From the NCBI GenBank assembly GCA_000741495.1, contig JGZV01000004.1:62001-126000 (forward strand): a stretch of 64,000 nucleotides of DNA. Reading direction: 5' to 3'. Shown here piece by piece: positions 19,213 to 27,954 of the stretch (its first letter is position 1; each line of letters starts with the position of its first letter). The notes under the pieces are model-generated. The model was not told the origin of the DNA and ran no database searches. It worked only from the letters and a program-made list of their open reading frames with translations. A program made the position numbers and the translations under genes. This DNA is from Bifidobacterium thermophilum. Lineage in GTDB: Bacteria; Actinomycetota; Actinomycetes; Actinomycetales; Bifidobacteriaceae.

Positions 19213-20037
19213 ATGACATTCCAACTCTCCCCCGAAGCCGCCGCAGCCACGAAAGCCGCATTCTTTGATATCGACGGCACGTTGACCAGTTTCGTCACCC
19301 ATATCGTGCCGCAATCAACCATCGACGCCCTGCACGCACTACAGGACCGTGGCATCCGTGTGTTCATCTGCTCGGGTCGCGCCCCTTCGCATATGCAGGT
19401 CGTGTTGGATACCATCCCCGTGCATTTCGACGGCATCGTCGCACTCAACGGCCAGTATTGTTTCGACGACTCGGGATATCACGAGAGCGAGTCGCTCGAC
19501 CCGGACGATATCCATACCATCGTCTCCTGGCTTGACGCCCACCCTGATGTGGTTGCGAATTTCTGCGAGCGTGACTACGTGTACTTCAACCAGATTACCG
19601 ATACCATGCGCGAAACATGGCGTCAGCTGGGCAAAACCGCGCCCGAGGTATTCGTCGACGACCCGCATACGAGACTCGCGACGCACGTCACCTACCAGAT
19701 CAGCCCGTATATCACTCCTGAAGCCGAGCGCGAACTGACGGCGCTGTGCCGGCATACGACCGGGGTCCGTTGGCACCCCTCGTTCACGGATCTGATTCCG
19801 GCGGATGGCGGCAAACCACGCGGCATCCAACGCTTCTGCGACCATTACGGTTTCACCCGTGAGCAGACGATCGCATTCGGTGACGGCGGCAACGATGCGA
19901 CCATGCTCGCCTACGCAGGGCTCGGCGTGGCGATGGGCAACGCGACCGATGATGCCAAGCAGGCAGCGGATTGGGTGACCGATGACGTGGACCATGACGG
20001 CATCCTGCACGCCTTGCATCATTTCGGCATCCTGTGA
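19213..20037 (+). CDS. HAD-IIB (Cof-type) hydrolase
   Basis: About 274-aa phosphatase of the haloacid dehalogenase superfamily. Motif I FFDIDGTLTSF holds the nucleophile Asp, motif II is FICSGR, motif III a Lys in the PADGGKPRGI region, and motif IV FGDGGNDATML. The cap between motifs II and III is of the Cof (IIB) type, acting on small sugar phosphates or cofactor phosphates. ATG at 19213 has AAGGAG upstream; a TTG ten codons earlier lacks one. It is divergent from metQ and is the last core gene before the island. Confidence 0.92.
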   Translation: MTFQLSPEAAAATKAAFFDIDGTLTSFVTHIVPQSTIDALHALQDRGIRVFICSGRAPSHMQVVLDTIPVHFDGIVALNGQYCFDDSGYHESESLDPDDIHTIVSWLDAHPDVVANFCERDYVYFNQITDTMRETWRQLGKTAPEVFVDDPHTRLATHVTYQISPYITPEAERELTALCRHTTGVRWHPSFTDLIPADGGKPRGIQRFCDHYGFTREQTIAFGDGGNDATMLAYAGLGVAMGNATDDAKQAADWVTDDVDHDGILHALHHFGIL

Positions 20038-20850
20038 CGGCAAGCTCTGTCTTTCGTTGCACAATCCGAGGCCGTACGCCATGAGAACGGTGTCCGCATG
20101 CTGGCATCATACAGTGTCCGAATTCTTGGGAAGGAGGAACCAGAGGTCTTCTGCCGTCTATGCGTACCCGCCCCTGTTCATTGCGGATGTCACAATAACG
20201 ACGGCGTCGATCTCGTTAGCGAATGATGCTAGTTTTCCCAGCGCCATGCCTCATTCGCAGCCTGAATTGTCGACGATGGCGTCGATGCAATGCAGAGCTA
20301 TGAGTTCCAGGCCGACGGTTCTTTTCAGCCTGCGGCAGTCATCCATAACGGATACCAGAGTAATCGTTCTGAATTGACATACAACGGCATATGACCGCAA
20401 AAGCAGGCAGAATGATCCCCTTTCACCCTTATCGAGACTGTCAGAAACAGGGTTTCATCGGCACGTTGCTTCCGCCGACATGAGACACACTTCGATTTCG
20501 TAGCCGGGATAATCGAGGGCAGAAGATGGCGGATGGCAGTCCACTCACGGCTGCGTAGTGCACGATGTCCAGTTGCAGGCTCTCGAATCAACCAATGCCC
20601 AACCAGAGATGACCGCGAAGATTGTTAGGGCGAAACCATTGGTGCGTTTATCGTATTCCTTGAATCCGTTGGGGCGTGCAGTTTCCGTCTGCCGGATCGA
20701 TGTGCCGCTTGGCTCGCCAGCCCCATGACCCCGCAGCATCGCTGGATATATCGGTTCAGGGGCCCATGGGCCTTCCCCACCATGTACGTCAGCCGATGCA
20801 TTGCCGTCCCTGTGCCGAGTGACAGCGTGGTTCATTCGGTTTCTTTCTAT
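20038..20850. other. Decayed stretch without an intact gene
   Basis: About 800 bases without a convincing gene. On the minus strand there are protein-like but stop-interrupted pieces, e.g. RTITLVSVMDDCRRLKR with stops after NSGCE and MNRGGYA around 20160-20400, and a hydrophobic piece NGFALTIFAVISGWALV near 20600-20660. I read this as a decayed gene region, possibly from one or two former genes. It borders the accessory island on the left. Confidence 0.45.
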
Positions 20851-20863
20851 GATACGATGTTAC

Positions 20864-20902
20864 AAGCATACATGCTTTTATGGTATCTTATATGCAAGAT
20901 AC
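20864..20902 (+). promoter_or_regulatory. Two operator-like palindromes before the island operon
   Basis: AAGCAT-AC-ATGCTT (20864-20877) and GTATCTT-ATATGC-AAGATAC (20883-20902) are perfect inverted repeats, with a further TTTGATAC at 20904-20910. They lie in an AT-rich stretch 27-65 bases before the ATG at 20929, where a promoter would sit. They look like binding sites for a dimeric repressor or an autoregulator; no regulator gene is next to them. Confidence 0.6.
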
Positions 20903-20928
20903 TTTGATACAAAGAAGGAGGACTGGCG

Positions 20929-21660
20929 ATGGTGACGTTATTTCTCTGTTGCAAGCATCTGGTAATTGACCCATGCAATCGCACACCCAGTCATCTTCCG
21001 CAGCCCGACAGGTGGCTGGATAGCCAGAACGATAAGTTGACTCAAATTGTATGTGACTGGCTGTCTAATCTGGCTTGGGACGGATGGCGCGTGGATGCCG
21101 GTGCCAGCCCGTTCGACTCCACCGCATTTGACGTGCGGGACCTGCTGGAACTACGTCCGGAGCCTGAGAAACGTGATGACCAAGGGTTTCGAGTCTCATG
21201 GTTTTCCGTCGAGCGCATCGATTCCGGAAAAACGCGAGTGTTTGATGGAGACGGTGACGAGGTCGATGCCTACTTCTTCGAATGCGAGGCGTATCAGAGG
21301 GTCTGGGAAGCCGTCGATCTACTATGGCTGATTTTCGATAACGGAGAGAAAAATGACGATTCCAACAATCGTTGCGACTCTCTTTGCCACCGGTCGGAAT
21401 CCTCCCATGAGAATCCATTACCTCCTGACCTGGCGATTCGTCTCCTAACCGCCAAACAATCCTTGCTATGGCTGAGGGAATCACTGGGAGCTTTCCCCGG
21501 ATACCGCTTGACGCTGTTCGGAGAGGACGGCTTCAACATAGGCGACGCATGGTTCAAGACCATGGAATTAGGCTGTGAGCGGCTCAATGAACGCGTGCAC
21601 GCCTATGCGACGCAGCCGCCATGCACGAATCCCCAAGACGACGGCTTCGATCGAGAATAA
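20929..21660 (+). CDS. Unrecognised 243-aa protein, first gene of island operon
   Basis: I do not recognise this protein. It begins with a Cys-containing stretch (FLCCKHLVIDPC) and continues with an acidic, Trp-rich middle (DGWRVDAG, VRDLLELRPEP, EAYQRVWEAVDLLWLIF). It ends with a helical part (LLTAKQSLLWLRESLG, GDAWFKTMELGCERLNERV). No membrane segment or signal peptide is seen. AAGGAGGACTGGCG before the ATG at 20929 is a strong ribosome site. The next gene begins 47 bases later on the same strand with no terminator between, so the two are probably an operon. The base composition is poorer in GC than the core genes. A role linked to the FtsZ-like/nuclease partner is inferred from position only. 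Confidence 0.72.
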   Translation: MVTLFLCCKHLVIDPCNRTPSHLPQPDRWLDSQNDKLTQIVCDWLSNLAWDGWRVDAGASPFDSTAFDVRDLLELRPEPEKRDDQGFRVSWFSVERIDSGKTRVFDGDGDEVDAYFFECEAYQRVWEAVDLLWLIFDNGEKNDDSNNRCDSLCHRSESSHENPLPPDLAIRLLTAKQSLLWLRESLGAFPGYRLTLFGEDGFNIGDAWFKTMELGCERLNERVHAYATQPPCTNPQDDGFDRE

Positions 21661-21707
21661 CTTCACCCTCTACATACTGAAAATAGACAAAACAGAAAGG
21701 ACCAGCA

Positions 21708-23243
21708 ATGCTTACCTCTGACATCGATATCGACCGCTCAATCGTCACGTTTCGCAATGAGGACGGCAAGACGGAGCTGACTATTTCCACAGCTCCCCTT
21801 TCCACCGTCGAGGCAACTCCGGCCGCCCATCTCATCCCGCCTCCCGGCGCCAAGGCCGAAACCGCGCTGAAACAGACCGCGGAGATCATCACATCGCTTA
21901 CCAACACAAACAGCTACATTCGCATTGATTTCCCGGACGTCATTTCCATCTGCGCGTCCGCGGCCATACGCATCATACGGTTCAATGCCGGAGATGATCC
22001 GGGCAAGGCGTTTTCAGACCAGCTCGCAGCGCAAGGCATCGAGCCATCATGCTGCGACGGAGCGCTGATCAGCATTGAGGCTCCCGCCAATATTGGTCTG
22101 GCTGAAGTCACCTCATTGGTCACAATCGTGCGGGAAGCGATCCAAGACGATGCCTCTATCATCTGGGGTCTGTCACTGGACTCGCAACAAAAAGACACAG
22201 AAATCACCGTCATCCTCGCAAAGCCCGAAGGAGAGACGGCGGCGCACGAAACCGCCAAAAAAGAATTGACTACCGGAAAGGACACTCAGATGATGCAGGA
22301 AGAAACGATGGATACACCAAACACGCCGATTCGGTTCCTTGATTTGATTGGATTGGACAACGAACAACTGAAAGATTTCACTATCAGGTTGAACGGCAAC
22401 AAGCCTGCTTGGTTTGATGTACTTGATGCCTACTACTCATCGCATGATGAGCTGATGGAGTGGGTATTTATCAAGCAATGGCCTGGGCAGCAGGTGAAGG
22501 GAGCTTTCAAGAAGAAGAAAGTTCTGCAGTTCATCCAACTTCACCAGGAAGACCAGACGAAATGGCTGTTCATAGGTGCTTTTGAAGTCCTTGGCGAATA
22601 TCAGAAAGAAGACGGCACTGTCGCGTACGACTACCGAGAAATACCGCGGTATGCCCTGTTGGACGCTCGCGCTGTGGTGCATTACAAGAAAAGCCAAGGA
22701 CCCACTCAACTTATGAACGATATGGGCAACGATAAGTTGCGGAATCGTTTCTTGGAAACCATGACCCTAGACCACTTATCGCAGTCTCCAATTTCCTCGC
22801 TTCCCTTCCCCGGTTTTGAAAACGTGCGTCTCACTCATCGGCAGCTAGTTGCCGCAGTGAGAAACGATACATGGAAAACCGCTCTGGGCAACATCCAAGC
22901 TGTTTACCTGCAAACCGACCGTCGTACTGGATGGCATTACGTTGGTTCTGCCTACTCACATAAGGGTGCAGAGCAAGGATTATTGTCCCGTTGGTCGGAG
23001 TATGCCTATGGTGATCATTCTGGTGGCAACAAGCGTCTCAAGGAGCTGGGTGCCAAATATATCGTGGACAACTTCCAATACTCGATTCTAGAAATCTTTG
23101 ATATGCGCGCTTTGCCGAAAGACATCATTAATCGGGAGCATTGGTGGATGGACACTCTCAGTTCTGTATACCATAGCGAAGATGAGCATCCACATGGATA
23201 CAACTCTGTCGCAGAGCGTAATAGCGACAATCCCGTTGAGTGA
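21708..23243 (+). CDS. FtsZ C-terminal-like domain fused to GIY-YIG nuclease
   Basis: 511 aa. Residues ~52-173 match the FtsZ C-terminal domain: YIRIDFPDV (71-78) resembles the synergy loop, and GALISIEAPANIGLAEV, DDASIIWGLSLD and ITVILAK match its later strands. The N-terminal GTPase domain and its GGGTGTG loop are absent. After a linker (~175-200) comes an unassigned domain (~205-385, ending FPGFENVRL) that often precedes GIY-YIG nucleases. The nuclease core is then AVY (398-400), YVG (411-413), Arg428, catalytic Glu477 in INREHWW and Asn499 in HGYN. AAAGGACCAGCA precedes the ATG. Met195-Met201 have ribosome-site-like sequence before them, so the nuclease might also be made alone. The combination is not known to me. 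Confidence 0.85.
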   Translation: MLTSDIDIDRSIVTFRNEDGKTELTISTAPLSTVEATPAAHLIPPPGAKAETALKQTAEIITSLTNTNSYIRIDFPDVISICASAAIRIIRFNAGDDPGKAFSDQLAAQGIEPSCCDGALISIEAPANIGLAEVTSLVTIVREAIQDDASIIWGLSLDSQQKDTEITVILAKPEGETAAHETAKKELTTGKDTQMMQEETMDTPNTPIRFLDLIGLDNEQLKDFTIRLNGNKPAWFDVLDAYYSSHDELMEWVFIKQWPGQQVKGAFKKKKVLQFIQLHQEDQTKWLFIGAFEVLGEYQKEDGTVAYDYREIPRYALLDARAVVHYKKSQGPTQLMNDMGNDKLRNRFLETMTLDHLSQSPISSLPFPGFENVRLTHRQLVAAVRNDTWKTALGNIQAVYLQTDRRTGWHYVGSAYSHKGAEQGLLSRWSEYAYGDHSGGNKRLKELGAKYIVDNFQYSILEIFDMRALPKDIINREHWWMDTLSSVYHSEDEHPHGYNSVAERNSDNPVE

Positions 23244-23260
23244 GTGAGGCAGAAATCTTT

Positions 23261-23280
23261 ATTCTGCTAATTAGCAGAAT
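23261..23280. other. 20-bp perfect palindrome after the fusion gene
   Basis: ATTCTGCTAATTAGCAGAAT is fully self-complementary and lies 18 bases after the stop of the FtsZ/GIY-YIG gene. It may be part of the operon's end or a protein-binding site. Confidence 0.5.
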
Positions 23281-23287
23281 GTGCCGT

Positions 23288-23332
23288 AGAGGGGCGTCTG
23301 TTTCTAGGAAAGTGAACAAACGCCCCCCCTCT
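23288..23332 (+). terminator. Probable terminator of the island operon
   Basis: AGAGGGGCGTCTGTTT and AACAAACGCCCCCCCTCT pair around a short loop, with a bulge in the C-run (seven C against four G). It is placed 45 bases behind the stop at 23243. Confidence 0.6.
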
Positions 23333-23440
23333 GCATCGCTAGAGACAATCCTCCCCTGAATAATGAGGTAATTGCATGGGATGGTCTTCATATATCTTTC
23401 ATTCAAGATGGCAGAATCACAAGGTTGTAAGATATAAGGC

Positions 23441-23867
23441 ATGACTGAAATTGTGACGATGAAACTTGGCCCCCGCAGAGAACTTGGCTGGGCCGAGGAC
23501 CTGCCAGAGGGCGGCACTCGGCATCTGGTGGGATGGGATCCCAAGATGGAAGGCGACTTCGAGGAAATCTGGCGCTCCGGCAACAGCTGGTGGCGGCTCG
23601 AACCCGGCCGTGCGGTACGCTGTGATCTGGGCATCATCCTGACCCCCGACAACGTGGTGGCGTGCGTCGCCAAGATCAACGGCATCATCAAGCGAGATGA
23701 TATGCGCATGGGCTTTATCGGCAAGCCGATTCACGGCGAGTACGACAATTGGATCGGTAAAACCCTCGAACGCAACGACTCCAAGAACCCCATCGCCTAC
23801 TTTGACGAGCGTGCCATCCTTCCCCCCCAGCAAAGTCACTAAAGACATTAAAAAGCTTAATCGCTAA
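23441..23867 (+). CDS. Small unrecognised protein, C-terminus disturbed at a C7 run
   Basis: As read, the frame stops at 23842 after 133 aa (…DERAILPPQQSH). The run of seven C at 23822-23828 lies just before that stop. Without one C the frame continues to TAA at 23867 and ends in SKVTKDIKKLNR, a far more natural tail (141 aa). The protein is compact, with Trp-rich strands (GNSWWRL, NWIGKTLERND, NPIAYFDE), and could be a small beta-barrel nucleic-acid-binding fold, but I cannot name a family. The ATG at 23441 has only AAGG close before it; ATG at 23459 is an alternative. It follows the island operon's terminator and presumably has its own promoter. Confidence 0.6.
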
Positions 23868-23909
23868 TTTCCATTTTTTATCTCAGCGACATGTAAAACG
23901 GGCTGACGC

Positions 23910-24030
23910 TCACCCATATAGTAAGACTGTCTTACGCCGCATCAGCTCGGTCTTATATGCGCCGTCGGCGGATTCGGCCATGGCGTTGTCGTACGAGTCG
24001 CCGACCGTGCCGTCGAGCCGCATCAGCGAA
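23910..24030 (-). pseudogene. Transposase fragment (IS3/IS481-type integrase core end)
   Basis: The minus strand encodes GTVGDSYDNAMAESADGAYK followed by TELMRRKTV and a stop. VGDSYDNAMAES-x-YKTELI is the conserved end of the rve integrase domain of IS3- and IS481-type transposases, holding the last catalytic Glu. Upstream of 24030 the similarity fades and the frame is lost. This is a remnant and marks past insertion at the right edge of the island. A GTAAGAC-T-GTCTTAC palindrome lies at 23921-23935 inside it. Confidence 0.8.
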
Positions 24031-24293
24031 ATCGAACGCGGAGCACGGAACTTGCCCGAACTCAAACAACGGGTCCAAACGCTTGACAATGTATAGGAGC
24101 ATCAAAATACGGGGCAGGAGCCACTCATGGTTGTCGCTGCCGGTGCGCTGATCATAGTGAGCCAATTCGTATGACGTTCCACGTTGTAGCTCGGTGGCCC
24201 GGCTATCGACCGCAGCCAGTCCACGGACCCTCTGTGTCATTCCCCGCAATCAAACAGCAACACCCGGTCTCAAGCCCATGAGACGATGGAGGT

Positions 24294-24833
24294 ATGACCA
24301 CAGTTATCATGCATACCACCGAGGGCGATATCACCCTCAATCTTTTCGACGACCAGACCCCGAACACCGTGGCGAACTTCCTCGGTCTCGCCACCGGCGA
24401 ACAGGCGTGGCGAGACCCCTTCACCGGCGAGGAGAAGCACGACCCGTTCTACGACGGGCTGACCTTCCACCGCATCATCAAGGATTTCATGATCCAGGGC
24501 GGCTGCCCGATCGGCAACGGCACCGGCGGCCCGGGCTACGAGTTCGATGATGAGATCGTCCCCAATCTGGTCTTCGACCGCCCGTATCTGCTGGCCATGG
24601 CGAACGCCGGCCTGCGTCGCGGCCGCGACGGCCAGCCGCACGGCACCAACGGTTCGCAGTTCTTCATCACCACGGTCCCGACGCCGTGGCTCAACGGGCA
24701 TCACACCATTTTCGGCGAGGTTGCCGATGACGCTTCGAAGGCGGTCGTCGACAAGCTCGACGCCGTGGCGACGGACCGCTCGGACGCCCCGCTGGAGCCG
24801 GTCGGCATCACGTCGGTGGAAGTCGTGAAGTAA
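24294..24833 (+). CDS. Peptidyl-prolyl cis-trans isomerase (cyclophilin type)
   Basis: 179-aa cytosolic cyclophilin. The signature [13 protein letters not shown] contains the catalytic Arg, [25 protein letters not shown] holds the Gln/Phe active-site strand (cited here by its ends), and the Trp/His end strand is [12 protein letters not shown]. It speeds proline isomerisation during folding. ATG at 24294 has GGAGG close before it. It is followed by a bidirectional hairpin. It is the first intact core gene to the right of the island. Confidence 0.95.
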   Translation: MTTVIMHTTEGDITLNLFDDQTPNTVANFLGLATGEQAWRDPFTGEEKHDPFYDGLTFHRIIKDFMIQGGCPIGNGTGGPGYEFDDEIVPNLVFDRPYLLAMANAGLRRGRDGQPHGTNGSQFFITTVPTPWLNGHHTIFGEVADDASKAVVDKLDAVATDRSDAPLEPVGITSVEVVK

Positions 24834-24869
24834 GCCGTCGGACAGACGCGTTTCACGCCGGATTCGAGT

Positions 24870-24902
24870 GGCGCCCCCCGCACATTCCTGTGCGGGGGCG
24901 CC
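24870..24902. terminator. Bidirectional terminator between cyclophilin and rel
   Basis: GGCGCCCCCCGCAC and GTGCGGGGGCGCC pair around ATTCCT between two convergent genes. One arm has six C against five G in the other; a single extra C here fits the C-run excess seen elsewhere in the window. Confidence 0.85.
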
Positions 24903-24958
24903 GTCGTATGTTCCTTGGATATGACGTTCGGCAGTCCTGGCGTTTCCGCCTCGCGCCA

Positions 24959-27391
24959 CTATTCCTGCATGCGGCGCAGACGCGGTTCGGCGGAATCCTT
25001 CGCGCCGGTGATGCGGTAGACGTCGAAGACGCCGTCGATCTTGCGCACGGCTGCCAGCAACGTGTTGAGGTGCTGCGGCTCGGCCATCTCGAAGGAGAAC
25101 TGGCTGGTGGCCACACGGTCCGACCCCGTGGAGATCGAACCGGAGATGATGTTGACCCCATGGTCGGACAGCACACGCGTCACGTCGGACAGCAGGTGCG
25201 GACGGTCCAGCGCCTCGACCTGGATCTTCACCATGAACAGGCCCTTGGTGCTGGTCCATTCCACGGGGATCACACGCTCAGGCTGTCGCTTCTCCAGGTC
25301 AAGCATGTTCTGGCAGTCGGTGCGGTGCACGGAGACGCCCTGGTTGCGGGTGATGAAGCCGATGATGTCGTCGCCTGGCACCGGCGTGCAGCAGCGTGCG
25401 AGCTTCACCCACACGTCGTCCACGCCCTTGACGGAAACGCCGATTGAGTTCGAGTGCTTCTTGCTGCGTTCCACCTGCCGCAGCGGCAGCACCTCCTGCT
25501 CGACCTCCTCGTTGACTTCGGAAGGTCCGGCATCCTTGACGAGGCGGGCAATCACATTCTGTGTGGAGATCTGGCCGTTGCCGATCGCCGCATACACGGC
25601 GTCGGGGTTCGGGAAATTGAGTTCCTCGGCCACGCCGACCAGCGCTTCCGGGGTCAGCAGCGTGGAAATCGGCAGATTGCGCTTGCGCATCGCGCGCGTC
25701 AGCTCATCCTTGCCTTCCTCAATCGCCTCGGTGCGGCGTTCCTTACTGAACCATTGGCGGATCTTGTTGCGCGCCTTCGGGCTTTTCACGAAGCTCAGCC
25801 AGTCGCGTGACGGGCCTGCGGTGTCGGATTTCGAAGTGAGCACTTCAACCGTGTCGCCGCTTTCAAGCTTCGTGTCGAGCGGGACGAGCCGTCCGTTGAC
25901 GCGGGCACCCATGGTGCGGTGGCCCACCTCGGTATGCACGGCGTACGCGAAATCAACCGGCGTGGCGTCCGCTGGCAGGGAGACGATTTTGCCTTTCGGT
26001 GTGAACACGTAGACTTCGGAAGCGCCGAGGTCCTCCTTGAGCGAGCCAAGGAACTCGTTGGAATCCGGCGTTTCGCTGGTCCAGTCGGCCAGCTGCTGGA
26101 TCCACTTGAGGTTGTCGGCTTCGTCGAGGTCCTTGCCGTCCTCGCGCTTGCGGTCATCCTTGTCCGGATCACTCAGCGCGCGGCCCGCCTGGCCGTTCGC
26201 CTTGTACTTCCAGTGCGCGGCGATACCGAATTCCGCCCGCCGGTGCATGTCCCACGTGCGGATCTGGATCTCGACCGGCTTGCCGCCGGGGCCGACCACC
26301 GTGGTGTGCAGGCTCTGGTACATGTTGAGTTTCGGCATGGCGATGTAGTCCTTGAACCGGCCGGGGACCGGGTTCCACCGCGCATGCACGGCACCGAGCG
26401 CCGCATAGCAGTCCTGGATGGTGTCGACGATGATGCGCACGCCGACCAAATCGTAGATATTCGAGAAATCGTGCCCGCGCACGATCATCTTCTGGTAGAT
26501 GGAGAAATAATCCTTCGGGCGTCCGGTGACGGTCGCCTTGATGTTCAGATCGTCAAGATCCTCATTGATTTCGGCGATGATCTGCTTCAGATAGACATCA
26601 CGCTGGCCTGCCCTGCGCGCGACGAGCACGACGATCTCGTTGTAGATCTTCGGGTAGAGCACCTTGAAGCTCAGCTCTTCAAGCTCGGTTTTGATGGCGT
26701 TCATGCCGAGCCTATTGGCGAGCGGCGCGTAGACGTCCAGCGTTTCACGCGCCTTGCGTTGCGCGTTCGCCGGCTTGACGTAGCGCCACGTCCGGGCGTT
26801 ATGCACGCGGTCGGCGAGCTTGACGACGAGTACACGCACGTCACGGCTCATGGCGACCACCATCTTGCGGATGGTCTCCGCCTGGGCAGAATCGCCGTAC
26901 TCCATCTTCGAAAGTTTGGTGACGCCGTCCACGAGCCCGGTGACGGTATCGCCGAATTCGATTCGACATTGGGCGAGCGTGTAATCGGTGTCCTCGACCG
27001 TGTCGTGGAGCAGCCCGGCTGCCACCACGACCGGCCCCATGCCCAAGTCCGCGAGAATCTGCGCGACGGACAGCGGGTGGATGATGTACGGCTCGCCGGA
27101 TTTGCGCCGCTGCGTGCAATGCTGGACGACCGCACGACGATACGCACGCTCGAGGATGCTCATGTCCTCGTCCGGATGGTGGGACTGGCACATGCGCAGA
27201 ATAGGCTGAAGCGGGTCAAGCGGATCTTCGCTGATCTCACAGCCGAGCATATGCGCGGATTGGAACTCCTCGTCCTGCTCGCAGTGGCCGTCCTGCTGTG
27301 ATGCGACCTGCGTCCGATCGATACCACTGTGCACTGGGGACGTTTCCTGCGACTTGGCAGCCTTGCCCTCATGCGATGCCTGGATATCCAT
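24959..27391 (-). CDS. rel: Bifunctional (p)ppGpp synthetase/hydrolase Rel
   Basis: About 810 aa. The HD hydrolase domain has HDTVEDTDY and keeps the metal residues, so hydrolysis should be active. The synthetase domain has GRPKDYFSIYQKM and EIQIRTWDMHRRAEFGIAAHW (quoted by ends). A TGS domain (VFTPKGKIVSLPADATPVDF) and a C-terminal ACT/RRM domain follow. This layout is the single Rel enzyme of Gram-positives, making and degrading the stringent alarmone on ribosomes. ATG at 27391 lies seven bases after GGAGG; the GTG one codon up is a possible alternative. The N-terminus (~70 residues) before the HD domain is longer than usual. Confidence 0.97.
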   Translation of the reverse strand: MDIQASHEGKAAKSQETSPVHSGIDRTQVASQQDGHCEQDEEFQSAHMLGCEISEDPLDPLQPILRMCQSHHPDEDMSILERAYRRAVVQHCTQRRKSGEPYIIHPLSVAQILADLGMGPVVVAAGLLHDTVEDTDYTLAQCRIEFGDTVTGLVDGVTKLSKMEYGDSAQAETIRKMVVAMSRDVRVLVVKLADRVHNARTWRYVKPANAQRKARETLDVYAPLANRLGMNAIKTELEELSFKVLYPKIYNEIVVLVARRAGQRDVYLKQIIAEINEDLDDLNIKATVTGRPKDYFSIYQKMIVRGHDFSNIYDLVGVRIIVDTIQDCYAALGAVHARWNPVPGRFKDYIAMPKLNMYQSLHTTVVGPGGKPVEIQIRTWDMHRRAEFGIAAHWKYKANGQAGRALSDPDKDDRKREDGKDLDEADNLKWIQQLADWTSETPDSNEFLGSLKEDLGASEVYVFTPKGKIVSLPADATPVDFAYAVHTEVGHRTMGARVNGRLVPLDTKLESGDTVEVLTSKSDTAGPSRDWLSFVKSPKARNKIRQWFSKERRTEAIEEGKDELTRAMRKRNLPISTLLTPEALVGVAEELNFPNPDAVYAAIGNGQISTQNVIARLVKDAGPSEVNEEVEQEVLPLRQVERSKKHSNSIGVSVKGVDDVWVKLARCCTPVPGDDIIGFITRNQGVSVHRTDCQNMLDLEKRQPERVIPVEWTSTKGLFMVKIQVEALDRPHLLSDVTRVLSDHGVNIISGSISTGSDRVATSQFSFEMAEPQHLNTLLAAVRKIDGVFDVYRITGAKDSAEPRLRRMQE

Positions 27392-27474
27392 CACTCCACC
27401 TCCCTTGACGCGCGTAGGCCGTGTCCGACGCCTTATGCCCGTTGTATCACGGATAGTACCACCATCGCCCGCAT

Positions 27475-27954
27475 TCAGACGCGAGACACTCCTGTCGAGC
27501 CGAATCCACGTTCCGCGCGATCCGATCCCGGCAACACTTCAGCCGGCACGAATGTCGCTTCGACATACCGTTGGATAACCAGTTGCGCGATGCGGTCTCC
27601 CGCATGGAACACCACGGTATGCTCCGGGTCGAGGTTAATCAGCGGTACTTTGATTTCGCCGCGATACCCGGCGTCGATTGTTCCCGGGGCGTTGAGCACG
27701 GTGACACCTTGCTTGACCGCGAGACCGGAACGTGGATGCACCAAACCGACATACCCGGCCGGCAGGGCGATGGCAATGCCGGTGGGCACCAACGCCCGTT
27801 CGAACGGACGAAGCGTGACATCCTCAGCGGCAGTCAAATCGGCACCCGCGTCACCGGCATGGGCGTATCGCAAGGTCTGCTGGTACGGTTCACGCAGGTA
27901 CTTGACCAGCACCTCAGTGCTTTCCGGCTCGACGTATCCTTCGTCGACCGCCAT
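27475..27954 (-). CDS. dut: dUTP diphosphatase
   Basis: 159-aa trimeric dUTPase. All five motifs are visible: [40 protein letters not shown] and the C-terminal RGFGSTG P-loop-like arm. It hydrolyses dUTP to dUMP, keeping uracil out of DNA. The start ATG at 27954 overlaps the stop of the DUF4193 gene (TGATG), so the two are coupled. A start 27 codons further up would overlap that gene and is not used. Confidence 0.96.
   Translation of the reverse strand: MAVDEGYVEPESTEVLVKYLREPYQQTLRYAHAGDAGADLTAAEDVTLRPFERALVPTGIAIALPAGYVGLVHPRSGLAVKQGVTVLNAPGTIDAGYRGEIKVPLINLDPEHTVVFHAGDRIAQLVIQRYVEATFVPAEVLPGSDRAERGFGSTGVSRV

Noticed and set aside
20545-20835. 96-aa minus-strand ORF with a hydrophobic stretch
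   Set aside because: No ribosome site, no family resemblance, and it lies in a region with other stop-broken pieces; kept only as part of the decayed stretch.
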